A stretch of DNA of 64,000 nucleotides, taken from contig JAANDG010000106.1 in NCBI GenBank assembly GCA_036852015.1, positions 124,001 to 188,000 of the forward strand. Reading direction: 5' to 3'. A model generated the notes under the pieces. That model was given only the letters and a program-made list of their open reading frames with translations. It had not been told where the DNA came from and did not search any database. The position numbers and the translations under genes were made by a program. This DNA comes from Pelodera strongyloides (taxonomy: Eukaryota; Nematoda; Chromadorea; Rhabditida; Rhabditidae). This document shows positions 1 through 11,600 of the stretch, in pieces (the first letter of the stretch is position 1; every line of letters begins with the position of its first letter).

Positions 1-32
1 AATAGTTCCTTTGACCACGGCTATTTCCTTTC

Positions 33-165
33 CTTTTTTCCTTCAAAATACACAGGCGCAGGGAAAACTGATAAAGAAACAATTTTTAGCTTTCCTATTC
101 GTAGTTACTTTATATGATCAATAAAATTTGTTATCAAAAGTCGCATTAAAATCAAACAATACTGT
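33..165. repeat. Direct repeat, copy 1 (partner at 1350-1481)
   Basis: A T-rich run followed by CTTCAAAATACA, GGAAAACTGATAA and a near-identical 60-base tail (TTACTTTATATGATCAATAA and onward) recurs about 1.3 kb downstream in the same orientation. The two copies differ by small changes in the middle. They could be ends of one degraded element or two dispersed insertions. No coding function is visible. Confidence 0.7.
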
Positions 166-405
166 AATAATAACCGTCATACTGTAATAATAAGTTTGTT
201 CAATCGATCGATAGTGATCTAACCTCGGTGATGAACGAGTTATTATTCATGTTATAAGTCACATCCATGGCAATTAAAACATCATTACAAGGCGTGGCGG
301 TTCCAGATCCCGCTTGACAGGGACCCTGAATTGCAATTGAAATTACTGTCACCTTTTAATTTCCATGAACCATATAATGTAGCTGCTTCTTTACTGTATG
401 AAATT

Positions 406-586
406 CAAGCGAAATACCCTCCGGTTTTTGAAACGCATCGTGGACAATTGAATCCTTACATATTTTATGCTAATTTACTCGAATTTAACTCGATTTTTTA
501 TTCTAATTTATGTTCATTTTCATACGATGCATAAGGATGGTGGTCTACGAGATGTGTTTCAAAAACCGACCGGTAGTTCGCTTTAA
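406..586. repeat. MITE family A, copy 1
   Basis: The element has inverted ends of about 35 bases, reading AAGCGAAATACC then CCGGTTTTTGAAACGCATCG at the left and the reverse complement at the right. The centre is AT-rich and noncoding. It shares its interior with the copy at 54998-55179 and, in reverse orientation, with 4557-4721 and 17510-17690. Confidence 0.8.
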
Positions 587-690
587 CGAACATGCATAGC
601 ATCAAAATGTGCCCAAGAAACATATGAAAACATTGATCACTGAGTCTGTGAAGTATTCAATCACTGGTCATTTAAATTATAAAGACACTA

Positions 691-879
691 TTATAAATTA
701 TAATTACATCGAATAGATGGTACCTTGGTCGATACTGGAGCAAAAGAAATTGGAGGCGAACGACCAAAGACATTCCTTCTGCTCGATGTGAAATGAGTGA
801 AATCATGTTGAGATTTACCCATTGCACAATAGGATAGCGCCAACAGAATGAAGATTGTTAGCCATGGTCTGGACTTCAT
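691..879 (-). CDS. Possible small secreted peptide (62 aa)
   Basis: This single-exon frame starts at the ATG ending at 879. Residues 1-21 look like a signal peptide: a basic start (MKSRPW), a hydrophobic core (LTIFILLALSYCA), and a small residue before a likely cleavage site near MG/KS. The mature part is about 40 residues, contains an SRR pair followed by NVFGR, and has one cysteine near its end. The Arg-Arg plus Gly-Arg arrangement is reminiscent of processed, amidated neuropeptide precursors, but only one such unit is present and I recognise no family. No splice site or polyadenylation signal was tied to it. It may be a chance frame in AT-rich DNA. Confidence 0.3.
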   Translation of the reverse strand: MKSRPWLTIFILLALSYCAMGKSQHDFTHFTSSRRNVFGRSPPISFAPVSTKVPSIRCNYNL

Positions 880-1349
880 CTTCGTGCGTCCCCAAGGCTC
901 TAGAATTTGTAAATGTCATCCGCTTTTGAAACTATCGTGCTGAGCGGCGACAACCTGGCGAACACAGGGCGGGCGGTGCGAAAAAATTAACACATTATAC
1001 TGTCGGAATGTATCTCGCGACAACCTGGCGAGAGTCTGGCGAGGTGCGCAGCTGGGGTAATCGCAGTTTTTTTCGGGCACCACGAACGAACGATCTTACA
1101 AACAAATATACGTGCTTTCAGAAAAATATTATACTTGCCCTATTTCATAAATCACGCCAAATATGTAGTATGGATACACTACACGAATTTTAATATTACA
1201 TAAAACGAAAATTACTGTAAAATTTCAAAAGCACATAAAACCTGTAAACGTCTTGGAGCTGAGAGACACAATGACGTTTTTTCTAAGCAATTTATATAGG
1301 GGATTAAGTGAAATTCCCCGTTATCACGAAATAACGGACGCCCGGAAAA

Positions 1350-1481
1350 TCTTTTTTTTTCCTTCAAAATACAGACGGAAAACTGATAATGAACTATTGC
1401 CGCTTTTAGATTTTCTATTCGCAGTTACTTTATATGATCAATAATATTTGTTATCAAAAGTCGCATTAAAATCAAACAATT
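1350..1481. repeat. Direct repeat, copy 2 (partner at 33-165)
   Basis: Second copy of the 130-base repeat described at 33-165, ending in the same GTCGCATTAAAATCAAACAA stretch. Confidence 0.7.
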
Positions 1482-1579
1482 GCCACGTAGGAAAACTGCG
1501 TGTAAAATGTAAACAGCAGAAGCATATTATCTATGTCAGTGTGCAGTTACAGTATAGTTCCGGAATATGAAAATTTGTG

Positions 1580-1692
1580 TTTAAAGCGGTGTTACACGGC
1601 GTTTTAAAATGATGAACAGGATAGCTATAAGATTTGCATATCATACATGGGCATACAGTTATAATTCATAAACCACATGGCACACCGCTTTA
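1580..1692. repeat. MITE family B, copy 1
   Basis: Ends are TTTAAAGCGGTGTTACACG on the left and, inverted, CACACCGCTTTA on the right. They match the family-B ends at 13125-13287. The interior is noncoding. Confidence 0.6.
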
Positions 1693-2545
1693 CGTATCCA
1701 CTTTTTGGAGCTAACTAGAAGATTACTCGGAATACACATATTCTAATATGTACTTTACACTCTTGTAACTTATATGCTACAAAGTCCAAATGTGGAACTC
1801 TTACCAACAAAATGCTTGCTGCAAAGCTTACAAATTTAAATAGTCATCAATTTCTCACAATGCAGTACTTCCGCTTTTCGCCCAAAATATGGGCGTCTTC
1901 TTGCAAAAAAAAATATGGATTAATATTTTTATCAGACTTTTGAATACCAAATAAGAACTATTTAAGCGGATTGGTGATGTAAAGAGGTCGAGAATCATTA
2001 AAGAATTCATCAATAACTTTTCATATTTAGTGCTATTCCTAGGAATAGCCAGTCGCAATTTCGGTGTCGTGTTTTTGTCGAATACCTACGGTACTGCTTG
2101 AATACTTGTTCCAATCATTTAAGAAAGAAAACTTTGAACCGCAAGTTGAAATCTGTAATGTATTTTTTTCATTAGACTACCCCCGAACTCCGTTGATAAT
2201 AATTAATGCGGAAAACAACAAATTTACGCGCAGTTTAATGTGTGGTACTTGATTAGGCTCAACTCTAACTAATAATCAACCATAGAACTTACATCTGCAA
2301 ACTTTTGCATGCAAGACATAACTTTGCTACAAAACTTACCTATTTGTCGGTTTACGTCGGACGAAGTCAAAAATAACTTCCACAAATTGTGTGCGGCTTT
2401 ATGTGTCTTTTGCTTATCTTTTCGTTGACAACTATTCCTAACAATCCTAACTGTCAATATTCTATTTTCATTTATTACTTATTTTCGTTCAAACTGTTAC
2501 AGTAATTCAATGATGTAATCGCTTACTTAATTACACTATTTGTAG
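1693..2545. other. Upstream region of the lectin gene
   Basis: AT-rich sequence with no exon I can support. It should contain the promoter of the vWA/lectin gene. A candidate trans-splice acceptor (TATTTGTAG) ends at 2545, 13 bases before the lectin ATG. Confidence 0.4.
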
Positions 2546-2558
2546 CGTTCGTCTTCTA

Positions 2559-5500
2559 ATGCAAGCATCTATATGGCTCAACGCTATTTTCCTGATAGCG
2601 GTATATCACGTTACCAACGCAAAACCAAGCAGATTAATAGGTATTGTTTATTTTTAGCCTGCATAGAGCCTCAGGCAAGAGTCTGCATAGAGCATAGTAG
2701 TTACCTAAAGCTTCATGCATATACGATAATACGGAGCGTCGGGATATTATAATTGCCGAGTCTAATAGCTATAATAGCACAATGACGTTCCCCTGTGTAA
2801 ACTCGTATGGAGAACTGGAATATTATAGTAAACTAGCAAAACAATTGTTGTGTTTTCTCGTGAGCTTGACCCTCTAACTCTAACAGATTAGATTGTTGGT
2901 CTAGCTTATGCTTTAATCGAAATAGTTCAGGATTAACCATACCAGTGGTGCACCCGAGCACCTCGTTACCGCCAGGGACACCTAGTAAGACCACCACTAC
3001 AAACAGCAAAGCGGCAACAACGACACACGCAATTGAGACAACCGAGTGAGATTGTTTAGACTATTAGATAATTATTGATTGAGAAATTTTATTCAGTTTC
3101 GTAGTCCATTTGTTCTTTTCACATCTAACCTCTATTATTTACTAATAATCATAGTTATCAGAATAACTGATGCAGTTTTTATGTATAATGGACTTATCAC
3201 TCCAGCAAACTCAAACTCGCAAATTGCTAATGTTTACTGATAATCATAACAGAACTTCAACGCTTGGGATTACTTGTGGCATATTCTGATTACTGATTGT
3301 CTTCTTTTTCAAGAAGCCCAGTGCCTGACAACTCTACAGGTCTCGAATGTACTTGCGATGCTTCGAAAACATGGCTCGATATAATGTTTATTGTGGATTC
3401 CACCGACGCAATGACCAAAAACGGACTAGGAGAAGTAAATATGCCTTTTTATCATGGAATTGAATGAGATCTGAATTTTACACAGATATTTATCACTAAG
3501 CATTACCAAATAACTGGTCAAAACCGTAATATGTCACAGGCTGGTCCTCTACAAGATGGCCGGCGACTTATGCAGACCTTATAGCTTATAACACATTACA
3601 TCATAATACTAATAATAATTAAAGCCTGCCATTATCGCACCATAATTTCAGGTTGAAGACTATATTCTCACGGTTCTCTATAAAATGAACATTGGCCAAG
3701 AGCGTGGACATTTTTCACGAGTCGGTGAATATTTTCAGCCTCTGTTTATATTGAACATTATTTTCTCTAATATAAAGTATGGAGGTATATAAAGACCTAT
3801 TTTAGGTCTTATCGTCTATGGTTCTGAAGCCAAATTGGTCTACCCACTGACACAGTTTAATAGTACCAACGATCTGTACTCTAACTGGAATACACCGTAC
3901 TTGGGCACTAAGGGAAGCAATTTATATGCGTAAGTTGAATTTTTTTAGTTAGAAAATTGTTCTCGTAGCCTCAAAAAGTTAGAAAATTGTTCTCGTAGCT
4001 TTCCGTGAAAACAACGAGATTCTAACAAAACAATGAGATCGGTAACCGTTTGTTTATCACTCTTGATTATGCTAATTTTCGAAAAGGCATTCCCCAAGCG
4101 GTCGCCAAGTGGTCGCCAAATGGTTTGTACCAAAAGCCGAGAACTGACGCCAAATCGTTCACCGATATGTCATTTTTAGGGCAATTGTCCTCGCCAACAA
4201 TCACTTCGAAGAGAGGGAAGATGACAGAGACAATGTGAAACAAGTAATTGTAATTGCGGCCAGTCATTACGAGTAAGGATTTACGTTTTCTTGAAAAATC
4301 ATGCAGTTTATTTTGTACTTTATAGTTTGTTGTTTGGAGGTTAGAGTCATCCAGATGCTGAAACGGTATGTTATGGTATGCGTCATGCGACAAGTGTAGA
4401 GCGCCTGAGTGAATTGTGTCAATATATGATAAGTGACATTCTTCAAAGAACTTCCCTAACGTTTAGAAAGGAACAATACCAAGATCCAACGACAATTGCT
4501 GAGCAATTCCGTGGAGATGGTGGAATTATAATTACGATTGGTGAGTCTTAATTGTTTTTAAGCGACACACCGGTCGGTTTTTGAAACGCTTCGAGTACAC
4601 CAACATTCTTATGCAATGTATGCAAATGAACATAAATTATAGAGAATAAACAATAGAGCTAAATTACGTGAGGCAGCTGCCTGCGATGTGTTTCAAAAAC
4701 CGGCCGGTGTTTCGCTTTAAATCAATGGATTATTTCACGGAAATTTGTATTACTGAAACGGCGTTCCATAGTCGAGTTTGTTTTAATCAAACGCGACCTG
4801 GCAGGAATTACAGCCACAGTTCAATTCTCTTTAGATTATCGGAATAAATTTGTGACTTTTCAGAATACGTACAAACACACGGCACCAGAGTTCCCAAGCT
4901 AGATCTACTCGCCTCGAAAAACTACGTTCTAACCAATAGTGATGATGATTTACACGCGGACGATCTACACTTTTTGTTCTGTCAAGGTTGGTCAAGATTT
5001 CTTCAAATTCTCTTACTATCAGAATCAATCGCAATCTTCTTCAGAAAGCTCTAGATGTTCTTCTTCATTCGTAATTAGCGAATATTTAGCCAATTGTTAC
5101 TGCCATTCCAACTGGGAATCCTATACGAATTCCGAGTACGAAACTCCTACAGCAGGATGTTATACACGAGTCTCCATTACTTCCAACTTCCAACTGGCTG
5201 ATAGGTAAGCCATGGTTTATATTACCAAAATTAAGGACCATATTTATATAGATAGATTGTTTGGGTTGTTATTAGTGCTTTGTTTGGGAGCAGAGGCTCA
5301 GGAAACAGTAAGGCCGAAGCGTATGCGCTAACAGAGGCCGCATCCCCCACTCAATTCCCTATGGGGGAATTCCCCCGTCTTCTTCTCTGCGTGTCTCACA
5401 TTAGAATGCTATTTTCTGTCCCCAGGAAATATTTCCCCGAGGGAATCGGAGTGATGAATATGGCCGCTGGAAGTGTGCGAATATCAAAATGGGAAAGAAT

Positions 5501-6729
5501 CATATCATTCGTAAAAGTATCTAGTCGGCTTTTTGTGTACTTCTAATACTGAAAGCTACCGGCAAAGAATAGAAAATACCAAAACCTGCACCATTGGCTA
5601 ATTAAATATAACGACTGAATACAATCAAATTGCAGACAATGCTATCGCGAGTCTGCCACACTTCCCGTTGTATTGGACGCGGAAAAGGCACTCTTCATAT
5701 CGCGTGAGATATTTTTTTTATAAAATCCCAGACAAAGACTATTCACATGTGTTTAGACAATTGCAAGCAGTCCAAAAGAAACTGACAATTTGACGTGAAA
5801 TGTGCAAGACCCAAGTATAAACTTGAGCAACGATCCTTTTGAAGAAATTTTCTAAACCAAATCCATGTTTATGTTTTTCAGCTCCGGAAAATCCAAAAGA
5901 ATTCGTCTGGACCGGCCTACGTCGAGTCAACGATGAATTAGTGTGGTCGAATGGAAAAACGGTATATTTTAATTACTTTGAATGGAATCAATAAATCTTT
6001 TTAAATATAATTTATCAATTATCTTTATTATAATTCGATTTTTTTAGATTTTTCAGTAGCTTTGTTGTAGTGAAACAGTGCTCAGTTTAGAAGCTATGAT
6101 TTTAACATAAACTTTTAAATAGTATGAAACCATCCTTCTGATATTCAGTACACTCCATACAAACCGTGGGCAATTGGTGAACCACAAAAGAAGAATGGAG
6201 ACTGTGTCAAACAGAATGTGCCTTCCGGATTCAAGATCGCATGGTAAGCTCATTAGCTAAATCACGGCTAAGAGACTTAATTAAATCCTTCATATAATTA
6301 AGTTCAGCCCAACCAATTTACATTCACTAGAACAAATTGCGGTCTATCAAAGGCTCCAACTTGAACTTCAACTTGGACGTTACATCAGCTGTTGGTTCGC
6401 CAACAGCGCAGGTCGCAACTACGTCATGAACTGCATCTTGAAATGCGTTTATATGCACTTCCAAATTATTTAACCTTCGGGTCTGCCCCTACAAACCTAT
6501 GCTAATAGTTCTACGTACCGTCGGCGTGAAACGGGTAAAGCGGCTAAATGAGCGGGCGTCCTGCGAGAATATTGGCACCCGCACGACGTATTGCCAAACC
6601 CATCAAAGGCTTACATTTTAGTAAAACTCCAAAAAAAAATTCCATTACAGGCACATGGCTGACTGCACGGACGACGCCCTCTACGCCTGTCAAAGACAAC
6701 CTTGCGACGCCTCCAACTACTGTAGTTAA
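2559..6729 (+). CDS. Secreted vWA plus C-type lectin domain protein (CLEC-like)
   Basis: Thirteen exons join in frame to 413 residues: 2559-2640, 2931-3045, 3314-3434, 3652-3724, 3806-3929, 4180-4272, 4467-4540, 4864-4986, 5090-5204, 5636-5703, 5882-5961, 6149-6243, 6651-6729. Residues 1-21 form a signal peptide (MQASIWLNAIFLIAVYHV then TNA). Residues 35-66 are a Thr/Ser/Pro-rich linker, a likely O-glycosylation target. A vWA domain spans about 86-265 (WLDIMFIVDSTDAM, QVIVIAASHYE, GGIIITI). Its metal-site motif is D94-S-T-D-A98, so the last Ser of DxSxS is replaced. A C-type lectin domain follows at about 290-413, with WTGLRRV, VWSNGK, the GEP motif at 366-368, and cysteines C375, C393, C401, C406 and C412. 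This architecture is common among nematode clec genes. An immune or gut role is usual for the family but is inferred here. Introns 7 and 9 hold MITEs. Confidence 0.9.
4557..4721. repeat. MITE family A, copy 2
   Basis: Lies in intron 7 of the lectin gene. The left end has CCGGTCGGTTTTTGAAACGC and the right end is the inverted GTTTCAAAAACCGGCCGG followed by TTTCGCTTTAA. Confidence 0.85.
5333..5466. repeat. MITE family E, copy 1
   Basis: In intron 9 of the lectin gene. GAGGCCGCATCCCCCACTCA is mirrored by GAGTGATGAATATGGCC at the other end. The interior TTAGAATGCTATTTTCTGTC matches, inverted, the copy at 22153-22270. Confidence 0.75.
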
Positions 6730-6758
6730 ACCTACGACGTAAACTGAAATGAAAACTT

Positions 6759-6772
6759 AATAAATGAATAAA
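6759..6772 (+). terminator. Poly(A) signals of the lectin gene
   Basis: Two AATAAA hexamers, at 6759-6764 and 6767-6772, lie 30-43 bases after the lectin stop codon. They predict a very short 3' UTR. Confidence 0.65.
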
Positions 6773-7133
6773 TCTGTTTTGAATAATGAATAAATCCTGT
6801 CGTGGTAAACCTAACATATTGAACGTCCTCTCTGAAGCTACTAAATTTGAACTACAATTTAAATCTAGCGAAGTTTAAATAGCGGTAAACCCGTCTGATA
6901 CAGGGCTGAGAAACACCAAACCAAAAGCACAACGGCTAAAAATAGGGCCTCGAGGTTACCGACGACGAACCAGACACAGTGCGACACACCAAATCGGTGT
7001 CACGAAGTAGGTTTCCCAACTGTTTTCCGAAAAAAAGAGGAACGAAAATAATTATAAATTATAAGACAACTCAACATATCGTCTTTACCAATCATATTTT
7101 TCCACAGTACAATAACATGACAACATCAAATCG

Positions 7134-7139
7134 TTTATT
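7134..7139 (-). terminator. Poly(A) signal of the BAR gene
   Basis: AATAAA on the minus strand, about 155 bases past the BAR stop codon. The lectin and BAR genes therefore converge with roughly 0.4 kb between their 3' ends. Confidence 0.5.
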
Positions 7140-7293
7140 TGCGATAATAACTACAATTAACAGTTTTATGTTTGCTGTTGTTGAATGAGCGAGTTTAATT
7201 TGGTTGAATAGATTTCAAGTAAGCACGAGCGATGGATTTTCTTTCCTCTTCAAGACAGACCGAGATATGAACATAACCCTTTTGTGTTGGGGT

Positions 7294-8557
7294 TTATTCC
7301 TTTTTGTACGCCGACATCATACTCAGGTTTTGAGCCTGAAAATGGAAATTGGATTGAGTACTGAGAAATGGTAGCGTGTAAGCCGCGTGAAAACGGCGCC
7401 CCCTTTGTCTGCCGCTGTCACGCCGCGTGCCCGGAAAGGGCCGCAGGCAAACGGGGTTTCCGTGTAAGTTTCACTTTGGAGTCCTATTCTTGTGTACTCA
7501 TTTTTTTCTAGTATTTTTTGAACAAGAATGAACTATGAACGAATAGTCTCATACTCAAGTGAGGTTTAAAATACCTTAAATAAAGCAAAGAACTCGGTCA
7601 TGTAGGCCTCGTGTTTCTCCTTGATCAACGGGATGTCATTTCCGAATTTAATAACCTAAAAGACAAATACTTTTGTGCTTTGACACTAACAAAATATCTG
7701 TATTTCTAATAAGGCCAATCTTGTGACAGTATGTATGTACTTGTTTAGAATGTACGAACTAACAATCAATGCACGCCAAACGTTGATCTGAGGCCGTATT
7801 CACCACACGCAGGGAGCCCTCCCTGACTTCCCCAGGGAGCTAAAGAGTGCGAGAGCAGTAGAGATTTAGAGCGCTCGTGAGCCTATGGAGGGCTATCTGT
7901 TTGTTGGTGAATACGGCCTCAGTTCGGGATTCGTAAACATACAGTATTCACCCAGCATGATTCCCTACCTTATTGCATTGTACGTCAAATTCTTCGACGC
8001 ACTGCTGATAAACCACGGCTTTTCTTTCAATTTGATCGACCTGGAAAAGCACACCAATTATGAAGAAAAGATGAAGAAAGAAAATACTATGAATAAAATA
8101 GTCTTTGAGTAAATGGGTAAAACAAAATAATATTAAGTGGAAAGGAAAGGCTTTACATCAAAATGGAACGTGTCACAATTGAAACAATACCTTTTGACAC
8201 GCTTTAACCTCGTGCTTGGCAAGGTCCATATTATTGCGAACCCTAAATTGAATCATTTTAAAACTGTCCCTTTTTGCATAACACGAGTCCTTATTTCTAG
8301 TATTTAAGCGAAACAGTCAAGCTTAAGTTCTTAGGTATTTGGTGTTTTGTCGATTATCGATTTTCGGTGTTTCCGAAATTCGATTATCGATTTTCGGTGT
8401 TTCCGAAATCAATCAGTCTATCTATACCTGTCCAATTTATCTCGTTCCAGTTCCATTGTGGCAAAGTCGGTCAATCCAAAATGCTTGAATTTGTCAATAC
8501 ACTCCTTTAACTTGATCTAAATAAAGACGTAAGGTTAATAATAAATATACACAAATA

Positions 8558-8607
<50 letters not shown>

Positions 8608-11600
8608 ATATATATAATATATATCTCTCTATATATATCTATCTCCTCTCTCTCTCTATATATCTATATCTATCTCTCTTGTCTACGACACTTCACTTCA
8701 TTCATTCATCACATAAAAGATCAAATATTAAGCTGCATACTTCTACAATGAGAAGATATAAAACAAGAACAACGCATATGAATATCTGAACCTGATGTGA
8801 ACGTTCCTTATTGGCTGCGACCGCATAATTGGCAGATATCTGAAATGATAATTACTTTGCGAATATAATTTAGTTGAAAGCTGATAGTCGAAAAGTTTAT
8901 GCCTCTTGCCAAATGACAATGTACTTATAAATAGAATCAAAAAGCAGATAGTTTTATTTACATCACAACTGAGATACATTGAGTTTTTTGCGTCCATAAA
9001 GACCTGTGTCCTATTAGCATTTAGGACAGTAAATAAGCTAGAGTTAGGGTTAGGGTTGGGAAAGTGAAACAAATAAGCGAATATTGAGATCGATCAGAAT
9101 TTCATAAAAATATTGCACCTTTTTCAAGCTCCCCCGTTTATCGTGTGGAATATAGTGGAGATAGCTTTCAATTTTGACGGACAAATTCTCGTATGGACAC
9201 TTGGTAGATGGACATTCTATGGCACCGTTCTGAAAAGGAAACATAAGTAAGAAAACCGACGAATAGATCATCAAATGGTCAGGAAAGGGTAGAAACCTAG
9301 AAACTAAGTTTTCGAGGTGTGTATCAAAAGGAAAGGCTTGGGACGCGCGACATTTTCGCATGAGAAAAAAATCTAGAAAAGTTGATCTGTTTTATCAGTT
9401 ACAAAAAAAAGGCAAATCTTTCAGAATAAACAACATCAAAGAACTTCATGTGTAACTAGAAGCGTAGTGTAAGGGATTCACTTTGAATAATTCGGCCTAT
9501 GACCATTTTCTGCTCAAGAACCTTTCAAGAAGCCCTATGACGACGTAACGACGACTACATTACGAAACAAAGCACAAATGTGGTATAAACTTTGCCAGAC
9601 ATTGATAAAATTACTTGAAAACCAGCCGGCTCTTTCCATACTTATGAAACGTCCGTAACGTAGATGAACATCTTTACGAATGAAGACATAATGCATCGTT
9701 CTTTTACATGAGAATATTCTACTTTGAATTTCGACCTGCTTCACTCATTTATATCCAAAGCTGAACAATTTATTCGAATTCTACTTCCGTAAAGTGATTG
9801 CTAGCGCACACTACAGTTACTCTTTCATATAATAAGATACTCAGTTTCCCCTCACCTGTCGTCCCCAGTTATTCTTCGGTTCCGCCAGCACATTATCCCT
9901 TCTCGAGCCAAATACATCTTCTTTCGACTTATTTCTTTTCACTTTTCCATAAACATTTCCTCGCCGACTCTCTTGAGATCCGCCTCTCATTTTCTTTGTG
10001 GTTCTCGAAGTATCCGGTGAATTTGTCACTTTCCTGGGTAAATCAGGCGAAGTGGCCCTTCGTTGGCTCCTCGGAGGGCCTGTCTGCACACTTTTAATAC
10101 AACTTCCACCACCTCCTCCAGACTCTTTGGAATTAACTCGGACAGCCAATCGGAGAGAAGGTTTAGCCACATCTTTCCCTTCCTTCAGCAATTCCATTTG
10201 GGAAGCTCGCGGTGCGTCTTTTGACTTGGGCTCTTTCACGTCTTCATTGTCAGGTTTAGGATCAGCCCCAGCTCCGAGGCGTTTATGTCCAGAATTTCCA
10301 TTTAAATCAGAAGTTGAAACATGGACGCCATCCACGTTGGATGTCTGTGTTGGATTAGACAACACAGCGGCCGGAGCCGTTTTCAGAGAAACGCTTCTTG
10401 AGGAGTTTAGCTGTGCAGGTGCTGAGACTCTTTCAGGAGACGTTTGCTCACGGCTCGGCTTCATCGGGGAACAGATTCTTGGAAAAGGGTCAGTAGATTC
10501 TTTCGAGCCCCGCTCTCTATAAAGTGGCTCCCTAGACAAAGGTTCCCTTGATAAAGGTTCCTTTGACAAAGGTTCCCGTGATAAAGGTTCTCTGGATAAA
10601 GGTTCCCTTGACGGTGGTTCAAGGCGCTCCTTCGAATTAACCGGCTCGCGAGATCCAATACATTCAGCCGATTTCGCATTCTTTCTTCTATAATGTGGAG
10701 ATAAAAACGAGCTCGAGCCTTCTTCATTGGACTTTTCGCCTTCTTTCGATGATGTCTTCCGGGCTGAATGTTGTCGCACTCCTTCCGAAGACTTCCTTTT
10801 CATTGAACGATTTCTCCTCTTTCTTGGAACACTTGCATCCGCTTTGGGAGTCTTCAACGACGAACCTCCAGTCTTACGCTCTTCCTCTTTTTCCTCTTTC
10901 TTCACAATTCTCTCGTTCGATTTATCCTTCTCCCTCTGCTGTGGTGGAGCAGGAGCTGCTCCTGGCACCTCAGGAACACTGGCCTCCTTTTGGCCCCTTG
11001 GCTTCTGGTCTTTGTCTTGTGCTGGCTCCTTACTCGTAGGAGGAACCTCTGCAGGCGGATCCGGACTTGACGGTGCCGTTTCCTTACTCGCGACTTTTTG
11101 CTTTTTCTTCTTTTGCCGCGATGAAAACAGCTGCCGCGATGAATTCGTCTGCCGCGCCGCCGCCCCGTCCTGCAATGAGCAGTATCTCAGTACAAACAGT
11201 AAATGCGGGGCGGCGGACGCGGTCGCGGCATTTCATCGCGCGCGGCTGATTCAGTAAGCTTACCGTAGACAAGCATACACTATTGATTGATTACGGCGGG
11301 TGTTCATGAGTCCATCGCGACCACTTCCGCCGCCGCCAATGATTAGTCAAACAGTTTAAAAGGGAGTGGGTGATAGGGAGGGAACAGGGAGAGAGGAGAG
11401 AGATGGGGAGAAAGTGAGAGGATAGGGAGTGAGAATGAGAGGGAAGGGAGAGAGACAAAAGAAAAGCGCACCTTTCTCTGTAGGAATTCTGGATTCATTT
11501 GCACGCACGCCTGTAGCTTGTCTATCAATCGATCAATGGCCAACTTATAATCGTCGTATCTGCAATGATAAGTTTAAATTAACTTCGTTGGGTGTTCAAA

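Noticed and set aside
4067..4393. 108-residue minus-strand frame
   Set aside because: It lies opposite lectin exon 6, whose NVKQVIVIAASHYE segment fits the vWA domain and both neighbouring phases.
9998..11257. Three plus-strand open frames of 114-176 residues opposite the BAR insert exon
   Set aside because: They mirror the low-complexity minus-strand exon, which has matching splice sites and phases; the plus frames do not.
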